A DNA stretch of 45,199 nt from Thermoplasmata archaeon (GCA_023261755.1 JAGDXS010000012.1:1-45199), one strand, 5' to 3'. Counted from the stretch's first letter, positions 17,522 to 26,435 are shown. Notes: generated by a model not told the origin, from the letters alone. Translations and numbers: made by a program.

Positions 17522-17791
17522 ATGGTTGGCGTAACTGAGCTAAGAAAAGTGGTTGCAAAGAAAACAGGGCTCAAGGAAAAGGATGTAAAAGCTGTTTTTG
17601 ACACACTCTTCAAGGAAGTAATTGACAGAGTGAACAAAGGAGATAAAGTGGCAATAAAGCAGTTCGGTGTTTTCATGAGAAAGACACAAAAAGCCAAAAA
17701 AGCTAAAAATCCAAGAACAAAAGCAGTTATAAATGTACCATCAAAGAAAAAATTCGTATTTAGGCCATCAAAGAAAGTAAAATATTTATAA
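17522..17791 (+). CDS. HU-family DNA-binding histone-like protein (Thermoplasma HTa type)
   Basis: 89 aa, one HU/IHF domain. HTa is the main chromatin protein of Thermoplasma and is thought to have entered from bacteria; it bends and coats DNA as a dimer. The start MVGVTELRKVV resembles Thermoplasma HTa. KQFGVFMRKTQKAKKAKNPR corresponds to the beta-arm base (GFGxF) and the DNA-binding arm, and VPSKKKFVFRPSKKVK is the usual end. I chose ATG 17522 because GTGAGGTG (17505-17512) is at correct spacing; GTG 17510 lies within it. It has its own TATA box and a strong T-tract terminator, as expected for an abundant protein. It marks the lineage as Thermoplasmatales. Confidence 0.93.
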   Translation: MVGVTELRKVVAKKTGLKEKDVKAVFDTLFKEVIDRVNKGDKVAIKQFGVFMRKTQKAKKAKNPRTKAVINVPSKKKFVFRPSKKVKYL

Positions 17792-17792
17792 A

Positions 17793-17821
17793 TTTTTATT
17801 TTTTTATTTTTTTAAAAAAAT
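17793..17821. terminator. Bidirectional T/A-rich terminator between HTa and ftsZ
   Basis: T5-A-T7-A-T7 followed by A7 fills the 30-nt gap between the two convergent stop codons. Either strand offers a poly-T tract to a polymerase leaving the gene. Confidence 0.6.
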
Positions 17822-18976
17822 TTAAAGAGTATCCAGGACTGAATCTAGTCCGGATATCTTTGCTGCTTTTTTCATATCTGACAATGATTGTTTTCCATCA
17901 AGTATGTATGGGCTTTTTACACCAGTTAGAACAACAAGTACCTTCACTTTATTTTCCAATTCAGGATCAATTGAGGCACCCCATATGAGCTTTGCAGATG
18001 GATTTATCTGTTTCTGTATTAGTTCAGCAGCACGCTGTGCTTCCATTACACTCATGTTTGGATCTCCCACTATCCTTATTAATGCTCCCCTAGCCTGCTT
18101 AATATCAGCTTCAATCAAGGGTGAATTTATTGCATCATTTACTGCTTCCTGAACCCTGTCTGTTGATCCTTCTGATTCACCTATACCTATCATAGCGACG
18201 CCACCATCGGACATTATTGTTTTGATATCTGCATAGTCTATATTCACAAGGCCAGGTTTTGTTATTATTTCTGTTATGCCTTTTAATGCCTCCATTAAAA
18301 CTTCATCAGCAACCTTGAAAGCCTGATCAAGTGGAAGCCTTGGAACAATCTCAAGAAGCTTATCATTGGGTATTACAATTGTAGTATCACAGAATTTTCT
18401 CATTCTGTCAAGACCATAAAGTGCCTGTTCCATCCTTACCTTTCCTTCAGCTGAAAATGGTAATGTTACAATTCCAATGACAAGTGTACCTGGATTTACT
18501 TCTTTTGCCACCTGTGCAACATAAGGTGCAGAACCTGTACCTGTACCACCACCCATTCCAGCTGTAACAAAAACAATGTCTGATCTTTGCAAAACATTCC
18601 TTAAATCTTCATCAGCTTCTTTTGCAGCCTCTTCGCCTATTCTTGGATCGGCTCCAGCTCCAAGACCTCTTGTCAACCTTTTTCCTAGCAATATCTTTCT
18701 ATTTGCTTTTACATGCAAAAGATGTGGTGCATCTGTATTTGCGGCTATAAGAGTAGCTCCATATATTCCAGAATTGCTTAATCTTGTTATGGTATTTGTT
18801 CCTCCACCACCGCATCCAACAATCTTTATGTTTACTTTCAACTGTTCTACCAATTTTCTCAATTCTTCATCATCTGAAGATTCCACTGTCGGAGCCTGCT
18901 GTACCTGCGTATTTTGAATAGGTCTTGTGTAATTTTCCGGATCGGTTCCCAAAGCATTTTTTATTAAGCTTTTCAT
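17822..18976 (-). CDS. ftsZ: Cell division protein FtsZ
   Basis: 384 aa, a tubulin-like GTPase that polymerises at midcell into the division ring. Motifs: [25 protein letters not shown], the tubulin signature [12 protein letters not shown] (about residues 140-151), and the T7 catalytic region [15 protein letters not shown]. An acidic linker (about 25-45) precedes the GTPase core; no long C-terminal binding tail is visible. ATG 18976 follows GGAGGT; the TTG at 18991 is within that site. A TATA-like ATTTAAATAA lies about 40-50 nt upstream. Divergent from serS. Confidence 0.96.
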   Translation of the reverse strand: MKSLIKNALGTDPENYTRPIQNTQVQQAPTVESSDDEELRKLVEQLKVNIKIVGCGGGGTNTITRLSNSGIYGATLIAANTDAPHLLHVKANRKILLGKRLTRGLGAGADPRIGEEAAKEADEDLRNVLQRSDIVFVTAGMGGGTGTGSAPYVAQVAKEVNPGTLVIGIVTLPFSAEGKVRMEQALYGLDRMRKFCDTTIVIPNDKLLEIVPRLPLDQAFKVADEVLMEALKGITEIITKPGLVNIDYADIKTIMSDGGVAMIGIGESEGSTDRVQEAVNDAINSPLIEADIKQARGALIRIVGDPNMSVMEAQRAAELIQKQINPSAKLIWGASIDPELENKVKVLVVLTGVKSPYILDGKQSLSDMKKAAKISGLDSVLDTL

Positions 18977-19112
18977 AATTAATACCTCCAAGTCATATTT
19001 TTGTCAGACAAGTTATTTAAATTGTCATATTTAAATCTTTCTGTTTAATTACCTGAAAGTGTCAAAAATTTTATACATCTTTTATATCTTAATATTGAAA
19101 AGGTGGAATAGA

Positions 19113-20441
19113 ATGCTAGATATTAATTTAATAAGAAATTCACCCGATATTGTAAGAGAAAGTCAAAGGAAAAGAAATCTCGACCCAAGTGTGGTAGATA
19201 AAGTTCTAGAACTTGATATGATATGGAGGGAAAATCTTCAGGTACTTGAAAAATTGAGGAATCTTAAAAATAAAAAAATAGATGAAATATCAAAAAGTAT
19301 TAGGGAAAAAAAAGATGTTTCAGAAATAAAGGCAGAGGTATCAAAAATAAATGAAGATATTGAGAAAATAGAGAAAATTGTGGAGGACACAAAAAATAAA
19401 AGAGATTCCTTATTATGGAATATACCGAACATACTAGATGATGATGTTCCATACGGAAAGGATGAGAATGATAATCTGCCAGTAAAATTCTGGGGAAAAG
19501 CTAAAGTTTTTAAGAATGATCTGGAAGAATTTCTTAAAAATTCTAGAAATTCTATGGAGTATGAGATTATAGATAAAAGACCTGTCAGCCACACGGATAT
19601 TCTTGTTAAATATGATCTGGCAGATACGGATAGGGCTGGTAAAGTAGCAGGATCAAGATTTTATTATCTTAAAAAGGAGTTAGTTAAACTTGAACTCTCT
19701 CTAGAAATGTATGCTATAGAACATTTAATTAAAAAAGGTTTTACGGTAATGGAAACACCTTTTATGCTCTCAAAAAGAGCTATGGAAGGTGCGACTGATC
19801 TAGAATCATTTCAAGATACAATTTACAAAATAGATGGTGAAGATCTTTATCTTATCGCTACATCTGAACACGCACTCGCTGCATACCATATGGATGAAAT
19901 CCTTGATGAAAATGATCTTCCACTTAAGTATGCTGGTATTTCTCCTTGCTTCAGGAAGGAGGCAGGATCACATGGTAAGGATACAAAAGGAATTTTTAGA
20001 GTACACCAATTCAATAAAATAGAACAGTTTGTTTATTGCAAACCTGAAGATTCAAAATTTTTCCATGAAGAAATACTGAAAAATGCAGAAGAAATTTATC
20101 AGAATCTAAATCTACCATACAGGGTAATAAATATATGCAGCGGCGATTTAGGAAATGTAGCTTCCAAAAAATATGATATTGAAGTATGGATGCCCGCCCA
20201 GGGTAAATTCAGGGAAGTTGTAAGTGCCAGTAATGTTAAAGACTACCAGGCAAGAAGGTTGAACATTAGAGTGAGAGGTAAAGAAAAAAATTATTTCCCC
20301 CATACCTTGAACAGCACAGCCATAGCTACAACAAGAACAATGGTAGCAATAATTGAAAATTATCAAAAAGATGATGGAATTAAAATACCAGATCCACTAG
20401 TAAAATATTTCGGTGATGATTTTATTAAATTTGTTAAATAG
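19113..20441 (+). CDS. serS: Seryl-tRNA synthetase
   Basis: 442 aa, the common class IIa type rather than the rare methanogen form. It charges tRNA-Ser in the cytoplasm. Residues about 1-110 give the N-terminal tRNA-binding coiled-coil arm. Class II motif 2 is CFRKEAGSHGKDTKGIFRVH and motif 3 is HTLNSTAIATTRTMVA. ATG 19113 follows AGGTGG (19101-19106); the ORF is open upstream, but those residues look like translated promoter sequence (TTTATA-like boxes near 19070-19090). Confidence 0.96.
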   Translation: MLDINLIRNSPDIVRESQRKRNLDPSVVDKVLELDMIWRENLQVLEKLRNLKNKKIDEISKSIREKKDVSEIKAEVSKINEDIEKIEKIVEDTKNKRDSLLWNIPNILDDDVPYGKDENDNLPVKFWGKAKVFKNDLEEFLKNSRNSMEYEIIDKRPVSHTDILVKYDLADTDRAGKVAGSRFYYLKKELVKLELSLEMYAIEHLIKKGFTVMETPFMLSKRAMEGATDLESFQDTIYKIDGEDLYLIATSEHALAAYHMDEILDENDLPLKYAGISPCFRKEAGSHGKDTKGIFRVHQFNKIEQFVYCKPEDSKFFHEEILKNAEEIYQNLNLPYRVINICSGDLGNVASKKYDIEVWMPAQGKFREVVSASNVKDYQARRLNIRVRGKEKNYFPHTLNSTAIATTRTMVAIIENYQKDDGIKIPDPLVKYFGDDFIKFVK

Positions 20442-20453
20442 ATTTTAGAAACA

Positions 20454-20463
20454 TTTATATTTT
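20454..20463 (+). promoter_or_regulatory. TATA box of the structured RNA candidate
   Basis: TTTATATTTT centred about 25 nt before 20482, which is the first base able to pair in the outer stem of the downstream structured region. Confidence 0.5.
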
Positions 20464-20481
20464 TTCTTTCATGGGTGTATC

Positions 20482-20675
20482 TGGTTCCTGATTGGAAGAA
20501 GCATTGAAAATGATATGCTTAGACGACAGGAATCCATAGTGAGGGTCCTGGGCTACTGTGCGATTGCGATGTGTCATCGCTGCAATGAGCTTCAGTTCAG
20601 CAGGGCCCCCCAGAAGCCCTGGCATATGGGTCAGACGGCTAGATTGTATGATATCCGTTGTTGTTGCCAGGGCAT
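20482..20675 (+). ncRNA. Unidentified structured RNA of about 195 nt (three stem-loops)
   Basis: This stretch between serS and the zinc-ribbon gene is clearly richer in G and C than its AT-rich surroundings and folds well. Stem 1: TGG-TTCCTG (20482-20490) with CAGGAA-T-CCA (20527-20536), capped by AAGCAT/ATGCTT (20499-20504 with 20515-20520). Stem 2: GGGTCCTG (20543-20550) with CAGGGCCC (20601-20608), enclosing GCGATG/CATCGC with a TGT loop (20566-20580). Stem 3: GCCCTGGCA (20616-20624) with TGCCAGGGC (20665-20673), enclosing ACGG/CCGT. A TATA box fits a start at 20482. I do not see the GGAAGGAAGCA helix-8 motif of SRP RNA or the GAGGAAAGTC motif of RNase P. An ORF crossing it (20515-20727) has no protein-like composition. 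It could also be the leader of the following operon. Confidence 0.6.
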
Positions 20676-20738
20676 AAAAATGGTTACGAAAGTTTTAATT
20701 ACATTCATACAGTTATCAAAAATGTAGGTGGCACATAT

Positions 20739-20939
20739 ATGAACAGGTGCATAATCTGTGGTGCTCCAATTAGGAATGGACTAGGTTTATATTGCTCCGA
20801 TTGTCTTTATGAACTAAAAAGGGTAAGACTCTCTGATGAAGAATCACTTCAGGAATTCATAGATAAGAGAATGGAAGAAAAGATGAAATATGTGCACCAT
20901 GATAATATACCAAAATTAGAGAGGTGGTTTGAAATATGA
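20739..20939 (+). CDS. Small zinc-ribbon protein
   Basis: 66 aa. Four cysteines in two CxxC pairs (RCIICGAP and YCSDCLYE) form a probable zinc ribbon in the first 30 residues; the rest is charged helix ending in ERWFEI. Function unknown. ATG 20739 follows AGGTGG (20725-20730). It overlaps the CBS gene by 4 nt (ATGA), so it heads an operon of zinc ribbon, CBS protein, TldD and TldE. The association with a possible ribosome-binding CBS protein hints at a translation-related role; that is inference. Confidence 0.72.
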   Translation: MNRCIICGAPIRNGLGLYCSDCLYELKRVRLSDEESLQEFIDKRMEEKMKYVHHDNIPKLERWFEI

Positions 20940-22081
20940 AAATTGAAGAAATGGTAGTTAAGGATATAATGGCAAAGGATCCTGTTTTTGTTGAAGAGAA
21001 TGATGTACTTTCTAAGGTCCTAAGCAAAATGAAAGAGAAGGGAGTGCATGAGGTTCCTGTGGTCGATGAAAAAGGGAAGGTGGTTGGATACTTTGATTAT
21101 GAAAATTTGATGAGAAGGAGGAATATACCAATTACAGCTAAGATATCAACATTGATGATATATCCTCCAAAAATAGACGAAAATTATCCAGTTGTTGATG
21201 CAATTCTAGTAATGGTACAAAATGGTTTAAGGTCATTACCTGTTGTAGACAATGAAAACAAACTTGTAGGCCTTGTTTCGAGGACAGATTTCACCAGGGC
21301 GTTATTAAATTCAAATGAATATATGAATATAAAAGCGGATGAGATCATGGTTGAGGATCCAATCACCGTATACGAAAATGATGATGTATATGTGGCAATT
21401 GAAAAAATGAGGAATTTGAATGAAATGACCCTGCCGGTTGTTGATGAACATAACCATTTAAAAGGCACAATAAACATTGATGATATTTCGAATGCTTTGT
21501 GGAGAGTTAAAGACAGACTTACATATGGAGAAAGAAAAGGACAAAAAGAAAAAAAGGAACTTTATGTTAAGGATTTCCTTAATCCTCCAGTGTTTGTAGA
21601 AAAAAATGCTAAATTGAAAGATGTCATTAAAAACATGCTAGAAAACAAATCTTATGTGTGCACAGTTGTAAATAACGAAAACATTCCTATTGGTATAATA
21701 ACACAAAAGGATATAATAGAATCATTTGCCAAAAAAAAGGAACAAGAAGGTGTAATGGTTCAAATAACTGGTCTTGAAACGGAAGATCCTTCTGTATTCG
21801 ATATAATATATCAGATTATAGAAAAACATCTAAAAAAGATAAATAAATTTGAAAATTATGGGCCAAGAAATTTATCGATTCATATTGAAGAGCATAGGCA
21901 AGAGGGAAAGGAAATTGATTATACTGCCAGAGCTAAGCTTGTTACAGAAAAAAAGATATTCTATAAAAAAGATCATGACTGGAATTTATTTGGATTAATT
22001 GACCATGTAATGGAAAGCTTGTATAGAACTGTCAGAAAAGAAAAGGAAAAGGAAAAAGAACTCAGAAGATCTATGCCTTAG
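20936..22081 (+). CDS. Tetra-CBS-domain protein with HPF-like C-terminal domain
   Basis: 381 aa, soluble. Four CBS motifs lie at about 8-65, 70-125, 136-192 and 202-262; paired CBS domains usually bind adenine nucleotides (AMP/ATP) or SAM and report energy status. The last ~110 residues (IIEKHLKKINKFENYG, LSIHIEEHR, YTARAKLVTEKKIFYKK, and a terminal basic helix TVRKEKEKEKE) resemble the ribosome hibernation promoting factor fold, in which such a domain occupies the mRNA/tRNA channel. I infer an energy-sensing ribosome-associated factor. ATG 20936 overlaps the preceding stop. tldD follows 8 nt downstream. Confidence 0.72.
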   Translation: MKIEEMVVKDIMAKDPVFVEENDVLSKVLSKMKEKGVHEVPVVDEKGKVVGYFDYENLMRRRNIPITAKISTLMIYPPKIDENYPVVDAILVMVQNGLRSLPVVDNENKLVGLVSRTDFTRALLNSNEYMNIKADEIMVEDPITVYENDDVYVAIEKMRNLNEMTLPVVDEHNHLKGTINIDDISNALWRVKDRLTYGERKGQKEKKELYVKDFLNPPVFVEKNAKLKDVIKNMLENKSYVCTVVNNENIPIGIITQKDIIESFAKKKEQEGVMVQITGLETEDPSVFDIIYQIIEKHLKKINKFENYGPRNLSIHIEEHRQEGKEIDYTARAKLVTEKKIFYKKDHDWNLFGLIDHVMESLYRTVRKEKEKEKELRRSMP

Positions 22082-22089
22082 GTGATTTT

Positions 22090-23472
22090 ATGGATCCAGA
22101 CAAATATTTAAAAATGTTGGAAAAAAATGTTAGGTATGGAGAAATAAGATTTATGAAATTTAGTGTAACTAGCTTTGTGATGAAAAATGGAATACTTAGT
22201 GGTATTGAAAAAACTGAAGAGGAAGGTGTTGCTGTAAGGGCTCTTGGAAAAAATTTTTCATTTATTTCAACATCCAAATTGGATGATGAAAACATTAAAA
22301 AAACTTTAGAAAAAGCAGTAAAATTTGCTAAATCAGGTGAAGAGAGAAATGTAGATCTTTCAGATGAAGAAATAATAAAAGATCATTGGCAGGTTGATGA
22401 AAGAAAAAAAATTATGGAAGAACCTTTTGAAAATAAGATTTCAATTTTAAAGGATCTTGACGGTGTACTTTTAAGAGAGAATGTCCCAATGCGTTTACAA
22501 AGTTTAAGAGAAAAAATAGAGGATATAGAATTTTATAATACAGAAGGAACAGAAATAAAAGGGCATAAGCCTAACATTTTCTATTATTATATGATCGGTG
22601 TCCTTGAGGATGGAAACTTTGAACAAGGCTCACAGGAATTTGGTCGGAGTGGTGGTTACGAAGCATTTGACGAATGGAATCTTGAAAATGCAATTTCTGA
22701 TGAGTCAAAAAAACTTAAAAAAATAGCCAAGAGCAGAAAAAGCCCTGAAGGAAAAATGGATCTTGTAGTTGGCCCTGAAGTTTCTGGTATTGTAGCACAT
22801 GAATCCTCTGGTCATCCTAGTGAATCTGATAGGATTCTAGGCAGAGAAGCTGCACAGGCAGGTGAATCCTTCATTAAACCGAATATGATAGGAGAGAGGA
22901 TAGGCACTGAAGTAGTGAATGTAATTGATGACCCCACTGTAGAACATAGTTTTGGATATTATAAATATGATTTTGAAGGCGTGAAAGCAAAAAAAAGATA
23001 TTTATATAAAAACGGTAAAATTAATGAATTCCTCTTGAACAGAGAATTTGCAGGAATTCTAGGCACGAAGAGCAATGCTGCGGCTAGATCTTCATGGTGG
23101 GACAAGGAGCCCATTGTTAGAATGAGCACCACTTACATAGAACCTGGTTCATACACATTTGATGAATTAATAGAAGATGTTAAGTATGGAATATTCATGA
23201 ATTCATTCACAGAATGGAATATCGACGACATAAGATTCAATGAAAAATATATTGGAAGGGAAGCATATATCATTGAAAATGGTGAAATAAAAGAACCTGT
23301 AAAAAGGCCCATTTTGGAAATAACAACTCCTGGTTTTTATGGCTCAATAGATGCTGTATCTAAAGATTTAAAATTCTTTGCTGGAACATGCGGAAAGGGA
23401 GATCCAATGCAGGGTGTTGATGTATGGATGGGAGGCCCATATATTAGACTGAGGAACATTTTCCTGAGGTGA
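22090..23472 (+). CDS. tldD: TldD-family zinc metalloprotease subunit
   Basis: 460 aa. TldD and TldE form a heterodimeric protease that cuts unfolded peptides; in bacteria it matures microcin B17 and degrades CcdA. The catalytic HExxxH motif is HESSGHPSES, with the downstream GTKSNAAARSS and FAGTCGKGDPMQG regions conserved. ATG 22090 follows AGGTGA (22080-22085). It is directly followed by tldE, as usual. Archaeal substrates are unknown. Confidence 0.93.
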   Translation: MDPDKYLKMLEKNVRYGEIRFMKFSVTSFVMKNGILSGIEKTEEEGVAVRALGKNFSFISTSKLDDENIKKTLEKAVKFAKSGEERNVDLSDEEIIKDHWQVDERKKIMEEPFENKISILKDLDGVLLRENVPMRLQSLREKIEDIEFYNTEGTEIKGHKPNIFYYYMIGVLEDGNFEQGSQEFGRSGGYEAFDEWNLENAISDESKKLKKIAKSRKSPEGKMDLVVGPEVSGIVAHESSGHPSESDRILGREAAQAGESFIKPNMIGERIGTEVVNVIDDPTVEHSFGYYKYDFEGVKAKKRYLYKNGKINEFLLNREFAGILGTKSNAAARSSWWDKEPIVRMSTTYIEPGSYTFDELIEDVKYGIFMNSFTEWNIDDIRFNEKYIGREAYIIENGEIKEPVKRPILEITTPGFYGSIDAVSKDLKFFAGTCGKGDPMQGVDVWMGGPYIRLRNIFLR

Positions 23473-23477
23473 AAAAA

Positions 23478-24791
23478 ATGATTGATACCGATTTAATTGT
23501 TAAAAAGGCACTTTCAATGGGTGCGGACGAAGTATCTGCAATTTATGTTGAAAGTGATATAAAACAGACAAGGTTTTCAAATAGTATGCAGGATATTTAT
23601 CTTAATTATTTGGATTCAGCCCTAGAAATTTTTATTTCAAAAAATAAAAAAACAATTTCAACAAGTATAAAAGATTACAAAAACATTGATGAAAAAATTA
23701 AATCGCTCATTAAATTAACGGATCAACTTCCTGAAAATAATGATTTTGTTGGTTTAAATTCTAAAAAGCAAACATATAGGGACCATGTGCCTGATGGAAC
23801 ACTTGAAAATTTAGATGATTTGACATACATGACAAAAAGAGCAATAGAAGGAGCACAGGAAAAAGGAGCGAAAAGAGTAGCAGGTACAATTTACCATGTA
23901 GTAGAAAATATTTCAATATCAACAAATTACAATACTGCAGAAGATAAGAATGTTAGTCTATTTTATTCTGTAAGGGCATTAAATGAAAATGGATATTCTG
24001 GCCAGGCAGCATTCCATACATCAGATCATAGATTGCTTGATGATTTTGATCCATACAATCTTGGCCAGGAGGCTGGAGATTTTGCATCCCTTGTAGGAAT
24101 TCCTAAGGAAGGAGTTGAGGGAAAATTTGATGTTCTGTTCCATCCACTATGCTTTGGTTCTTTAATAACATACAGCGTTCAGATGGCATCGGCATATTTT
24201 GTTGATACCGGTATGAGCATATTTTCAGACAAATTGGAAAAAAGAATTGGAAGTGAAAATTTTACTCTATATGATGATCCTACTCTAGAATCTGGAACAG
24301 GTTACAGATTATTCGATGATGAGGGAACTTCAACTAGAAAAGTTACGCTTGTTGAGAATGGAATTGTAAAAAATATTTTGCATAACAATTCTACTGCAAG
24401 TAAATATGGTACTGAAACCACTGGAAATGCAGGTATAATTAGCCCTCAACCTTGGCAACCCGTTATGGAAAAAGGAAGAAGGAGTGTTGATGATATTATT
24501 TCAGAAATAAAGAAAGGTCTCTACATAGTGAACACATGGTATACAAGATTTCAGGATTATAGGAACGGTGATTTCTCAACAATTCCAAGAGATGGCATAT
24601 TTTATATAGAAAATGGTGAAATTGTTGAATCTTGGAAGGGTATAAGAATAAGCGACAATATGATTAAAATATTTTCAAACATAAATGAGGTAAGCAATGA
24701 AACAATGCAGGTAAGATGGTGGGATGAGGTAATGCCTTCAATAGTTCCATATGTTCTTGTAAAGGATGTCAATATTACGAGATCTAAATAG
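23478..24791 (+). CDS. tldE: TldE/PmbA-family protease subunit
   Basis: 437 aa, partner of TldD. It lacks the HExxxH motif, as expected for the non-catalytic subunit (the matching region reads FHPLCFGSLI). It shares the fold: EGKFDVLFHP, NNSTASKYGTETTGNAG and RDGIFYIENGEI are recognisable. ATG 23478 follows AGGTGA (23467-23472), which overlaps the tldD stop; GTG 23469 is within that site. The 3' end overlaps the convergent rlmE gene by 8 nt. Confidence 0.9.
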   Translation: MIDTDLIVKKALSMGADEVSAIYVESDIKQTRFSNSMQDIYLNYLDSALEIFISKNKKTISTSIKDYKNIDEKIKSLIKLTDQLPENNDFVGLNSKKQTYRDHVPDGTLENLDDLTYMTKRAIEGAQEKGAKRVAGTIYHVVENISISTNYNTAEDKNVSLFYSVRALNENGYSGQAAFHTSDHRLLDDFDPYNLGQEAGDFASLVGIPKEGVEGKFDVLFHPLCFGSLITYSVQMASAYFVDTGMSIFSDKLEKRIGSENFTLYDDPTLESGTGYRLFDDEGTSTRKVTLVENGIVKNILHNNSTASKYGTETTGNAGIISPQPWQPVMEKGRRSVDDIISEIKKGLYIVNTWYTRFQDYRNGDFSTIPRDGIFYIENGEIVESWKGIRISDNMIKIFSNINEVSNETMQVRWWDEVMPSIVPYVLVKDVNITRSK

Positions 24792-25377
24792 TCTTCTTAA
24801 ACCTCTTGCAAACCATATATACTTCCCTACTACCCTTTCTTGAAGATGGTGGGGTATAAAATTTACAGAAATCAAAGAATGCTTCAACTTCTTTTTTTAT
24901 GTTAAATATATCCTGGCCATAAAAAAGTTTTATTATAAGAGAACCACCTACTTTAAGTAGTTGCTTTGATATTTCCAAAGCCCTCCTTCCTAGGTCTAAG
25001 GATTGCTGGTGATCCACTTCCTTAACACCAGATATTTTTGGAGACATATCTGATAAAATAACATCAAAACCGTCAGTGTTTTTTTCAACCATTTTTTCTT
25101 TGATTTTATTTATTATTTCATCATCAAATACATTGCCTTTGATATATGTTATTCCTTCAATATGTACTGGTTTTATGTCGACTGAAAAAACTGCTCCTCC
25201 ATATGTTCTTTCCTTAGCCACTTGGCTCCAGCCACCTGGTGATGCTCCTAGATCGAGGACGCTCTTTCCTTTTTTAAAAATATAAAATCTATCATCTATA
25301 TGCATCAGCTTATATGCTGCTCTGCTTTTATAATGCTCTTTTTTTGCAAGTCTGTAGTAATAATCCTGCCTTTTCAT
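24784..25377 (-). CDS. rlmE: 23S rRNA 2'-O-methyltransferase RlmE/FtsJ family
   Basis: 197 aa. Predicted to methylate the 2'-hydroxyl of a uridine in the 23S rRNA A loop using SAM. Motif I is VLDLGASPGGWSQVA. The K-D-K-E catalytic tetrad is visible: Lys23 in SRAAYKL, Asp in LSDMSPKISG, Lys in LIIKLFYGQD and Glu in GSREVYMV. No TRAM domain is attached, unlike in some archaeal homologues. ATG 25377 lacks a ribosome binding site; an AATATAAAA box about 25 nt upstream suggests a leaderless mRNA. Confidence 0.93.
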   Translation of the reverse strand: MKRQDYYYRLAKKEHYKSRAAYKLMHIDDRFYIFKKGKSVLDLGASPGGWSQVAKERTYGGAVFSVDIKPVHIEGITYIKGNVFDDEIINKIKEKMVEKNTDGFDVILSDMSPKISGVKEVDHQQSLDLGRRALEISKQLLKVGGSLIIKLFYGQDIFNIKKEVEAFFDFCKFYTPPSSRKGSREVYMVCKRFKKTI

Positions 25378-25460
25378 TTAAATTACCATAAAGCATTTTA
25401 TATTTAATATTTGGTGATCAAAAATTATTATATTTCAAATTAAAAAAATTTTAAAATTAA

Positions 25461-25847
25461 TTAATGCGATTCAGTCTCAAGGAATTTCTTATATTGATCT
25501 GCATTCATTAATTCATCAAGCTCTTTAAGATTTTCCATTTCAACTTCAATTAACCAAGCATTGTAAGGATCATTATTTATTAGTTCAGGGCTGTCTATGA
25601 CCTTTTGATTTCTTGCTGTTACTTTTCCTGAAACTGGCGCATAAACATCCTCAACTGCCTTTACAGATTCAATTACACCAAATGATTTTCCCTTTTCTAT
25701 TTTTGCATTTATCTCAGGTAACTCCACAAAAACAATATCCGTAAGCTGCTGTTGAGCATAATCGGAAACACCTATTTTTGCCTTTTTTCCTTCAACAAGA
25801 ACCCATTCGTGTGTTTTTGCATATTTCATTCTATTATCTATTTCCAT
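25461..25847 (-). CDS. gcvH: Glycine cleavage system H protein (lipoyl carrier)
   Basis: 128 aa, the usual size. The lipoyl-lysine arm moves the aminomethyl group of glycine between the P, T and L proteins, yielding methylene-tetrahydrofolate. The lipoylation motif GVIESVKAVEDVYAPVSG contains the acceptor lysine after ESV. No gcvP, gcvT or lipoate ligase is nearby, so the partners are outside the window. It contributes to the one-carbon theme with fhs and ftcD. ATG 25847 has a GTGA-like site 9 nt upstream. Confidence 0.95.
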   Translation of the reverse strand: MEIDNRMKYAKTHEWVLVEGKKAKIGVSDYAQQQLTDIVFVELPEINAKIEKGKSFGVIESVKAVEDVYAPVSGKVTARNQKVIDSPELINNDPYNAWLIEVEMENLKELDELMNADQYKKFLETESH

Positions 25848-25918
25848 ATTTGGTCACTATTACTAGAATGATTTATTAAAACAAAAAGTTTATGGTAGAT
25901 AAAACAATCAATTAATAT

Positions 25919-26434
25919 ATGAGATCTTTCATAGGTATAAAAGTACCAGAAAATGAAAAAATTACTAGTTTCCAAAATGAATTAAAAAATAGATTTAGAA
26001 TTAAATTGGTTGAAGCTGAGAATCTGCATATTACATTAAAATTTCTCGGTGAAATAGATGAAAAAAATCTTGATAAAATAATAAAGGCACTAAGAATGCT
26101 TGAATTTGAAAAATTTAAAGTAATAATGAAAGGGGCAGGAGCATTTCCAAAAGAAAATAATGCTAGGGTAATATGGATAGGTTTAATATCAAAGGAACTG
26201 AATGATCTTGGAGAAACTGTCTCAACAATTCTCAAAAATTATGGTGATGAAAAATTTTCACCGCACCTCACTGTAGGTAGATTAAAAACACCTGAAAACA
26301 CAATTGAAGTTTTATCTAAATATAAAAACTTTGAATTTGGAAATATTATAGTAGAAAGCTTTGAGATTTATAAGAGCACACTTACACCGCAGGGACCTTT
26401 ATACGAAGAAATAGAAAAATTTCCAGGAAGATAA
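25919..26434 (+). CDS. thpR: RNA 2',3'-cyclic phosphodiesterase ThpR (2'-5' RNA ligase family)
   Basis: 171 aa, two-histidine phosphoesterase. It opens 2',3'-cyclic phosphate RNA ends to 2'-phosphates and can seal 2'-5' bonds in vitro. Both HxTx motifs are present: His37-Ile-Thr39 in LHITLKFLGE and His116-Leu-Thr118 in PHLTVGRLK. ATG 25919 has no ribosome binding site and follows AT-rich promoter-like sequence. Its 3' end is 1 nt from the convergent PRC-barrel gene. KptA, which removes 2'-phosphates, is encoded elsewhere in the window. Confidence 0.93.
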   Translation: MRSFIGIKVPENEKITSFQNELKNRFRIKLVEAENLHITLKFLGEIDEKNLDKIIKALRMLEFEKFKVIMKGAGAFPKENNARVIWIGLISKELNDLGETVSTILKNYGDEKFSPHLTVGRLKTPENTIEVLSKYKNFEFGNIIVESFEIYKSTLTPQGPLYEEIEKFPGR

Positions 26435-26435
26435 T

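Noticed and set aside
20491-20506. GGAAGAAGCA, similar to the SRP RNA helix-8 motif
   Set aside because: One G is missing, the flanking bases do not pair around the GGAA loop, and it sits only ~13 nt from the expected 5' end, which leaves no room for the Alu-like part of an SRP RNA.
20515-20727. 70-codon ORF inside the structured RNA region
   Set aside because: Odd Cys/Arg/His-rich composition with no family resemblance, no ribosome binding site, and the DNA is better explained by paired stems.
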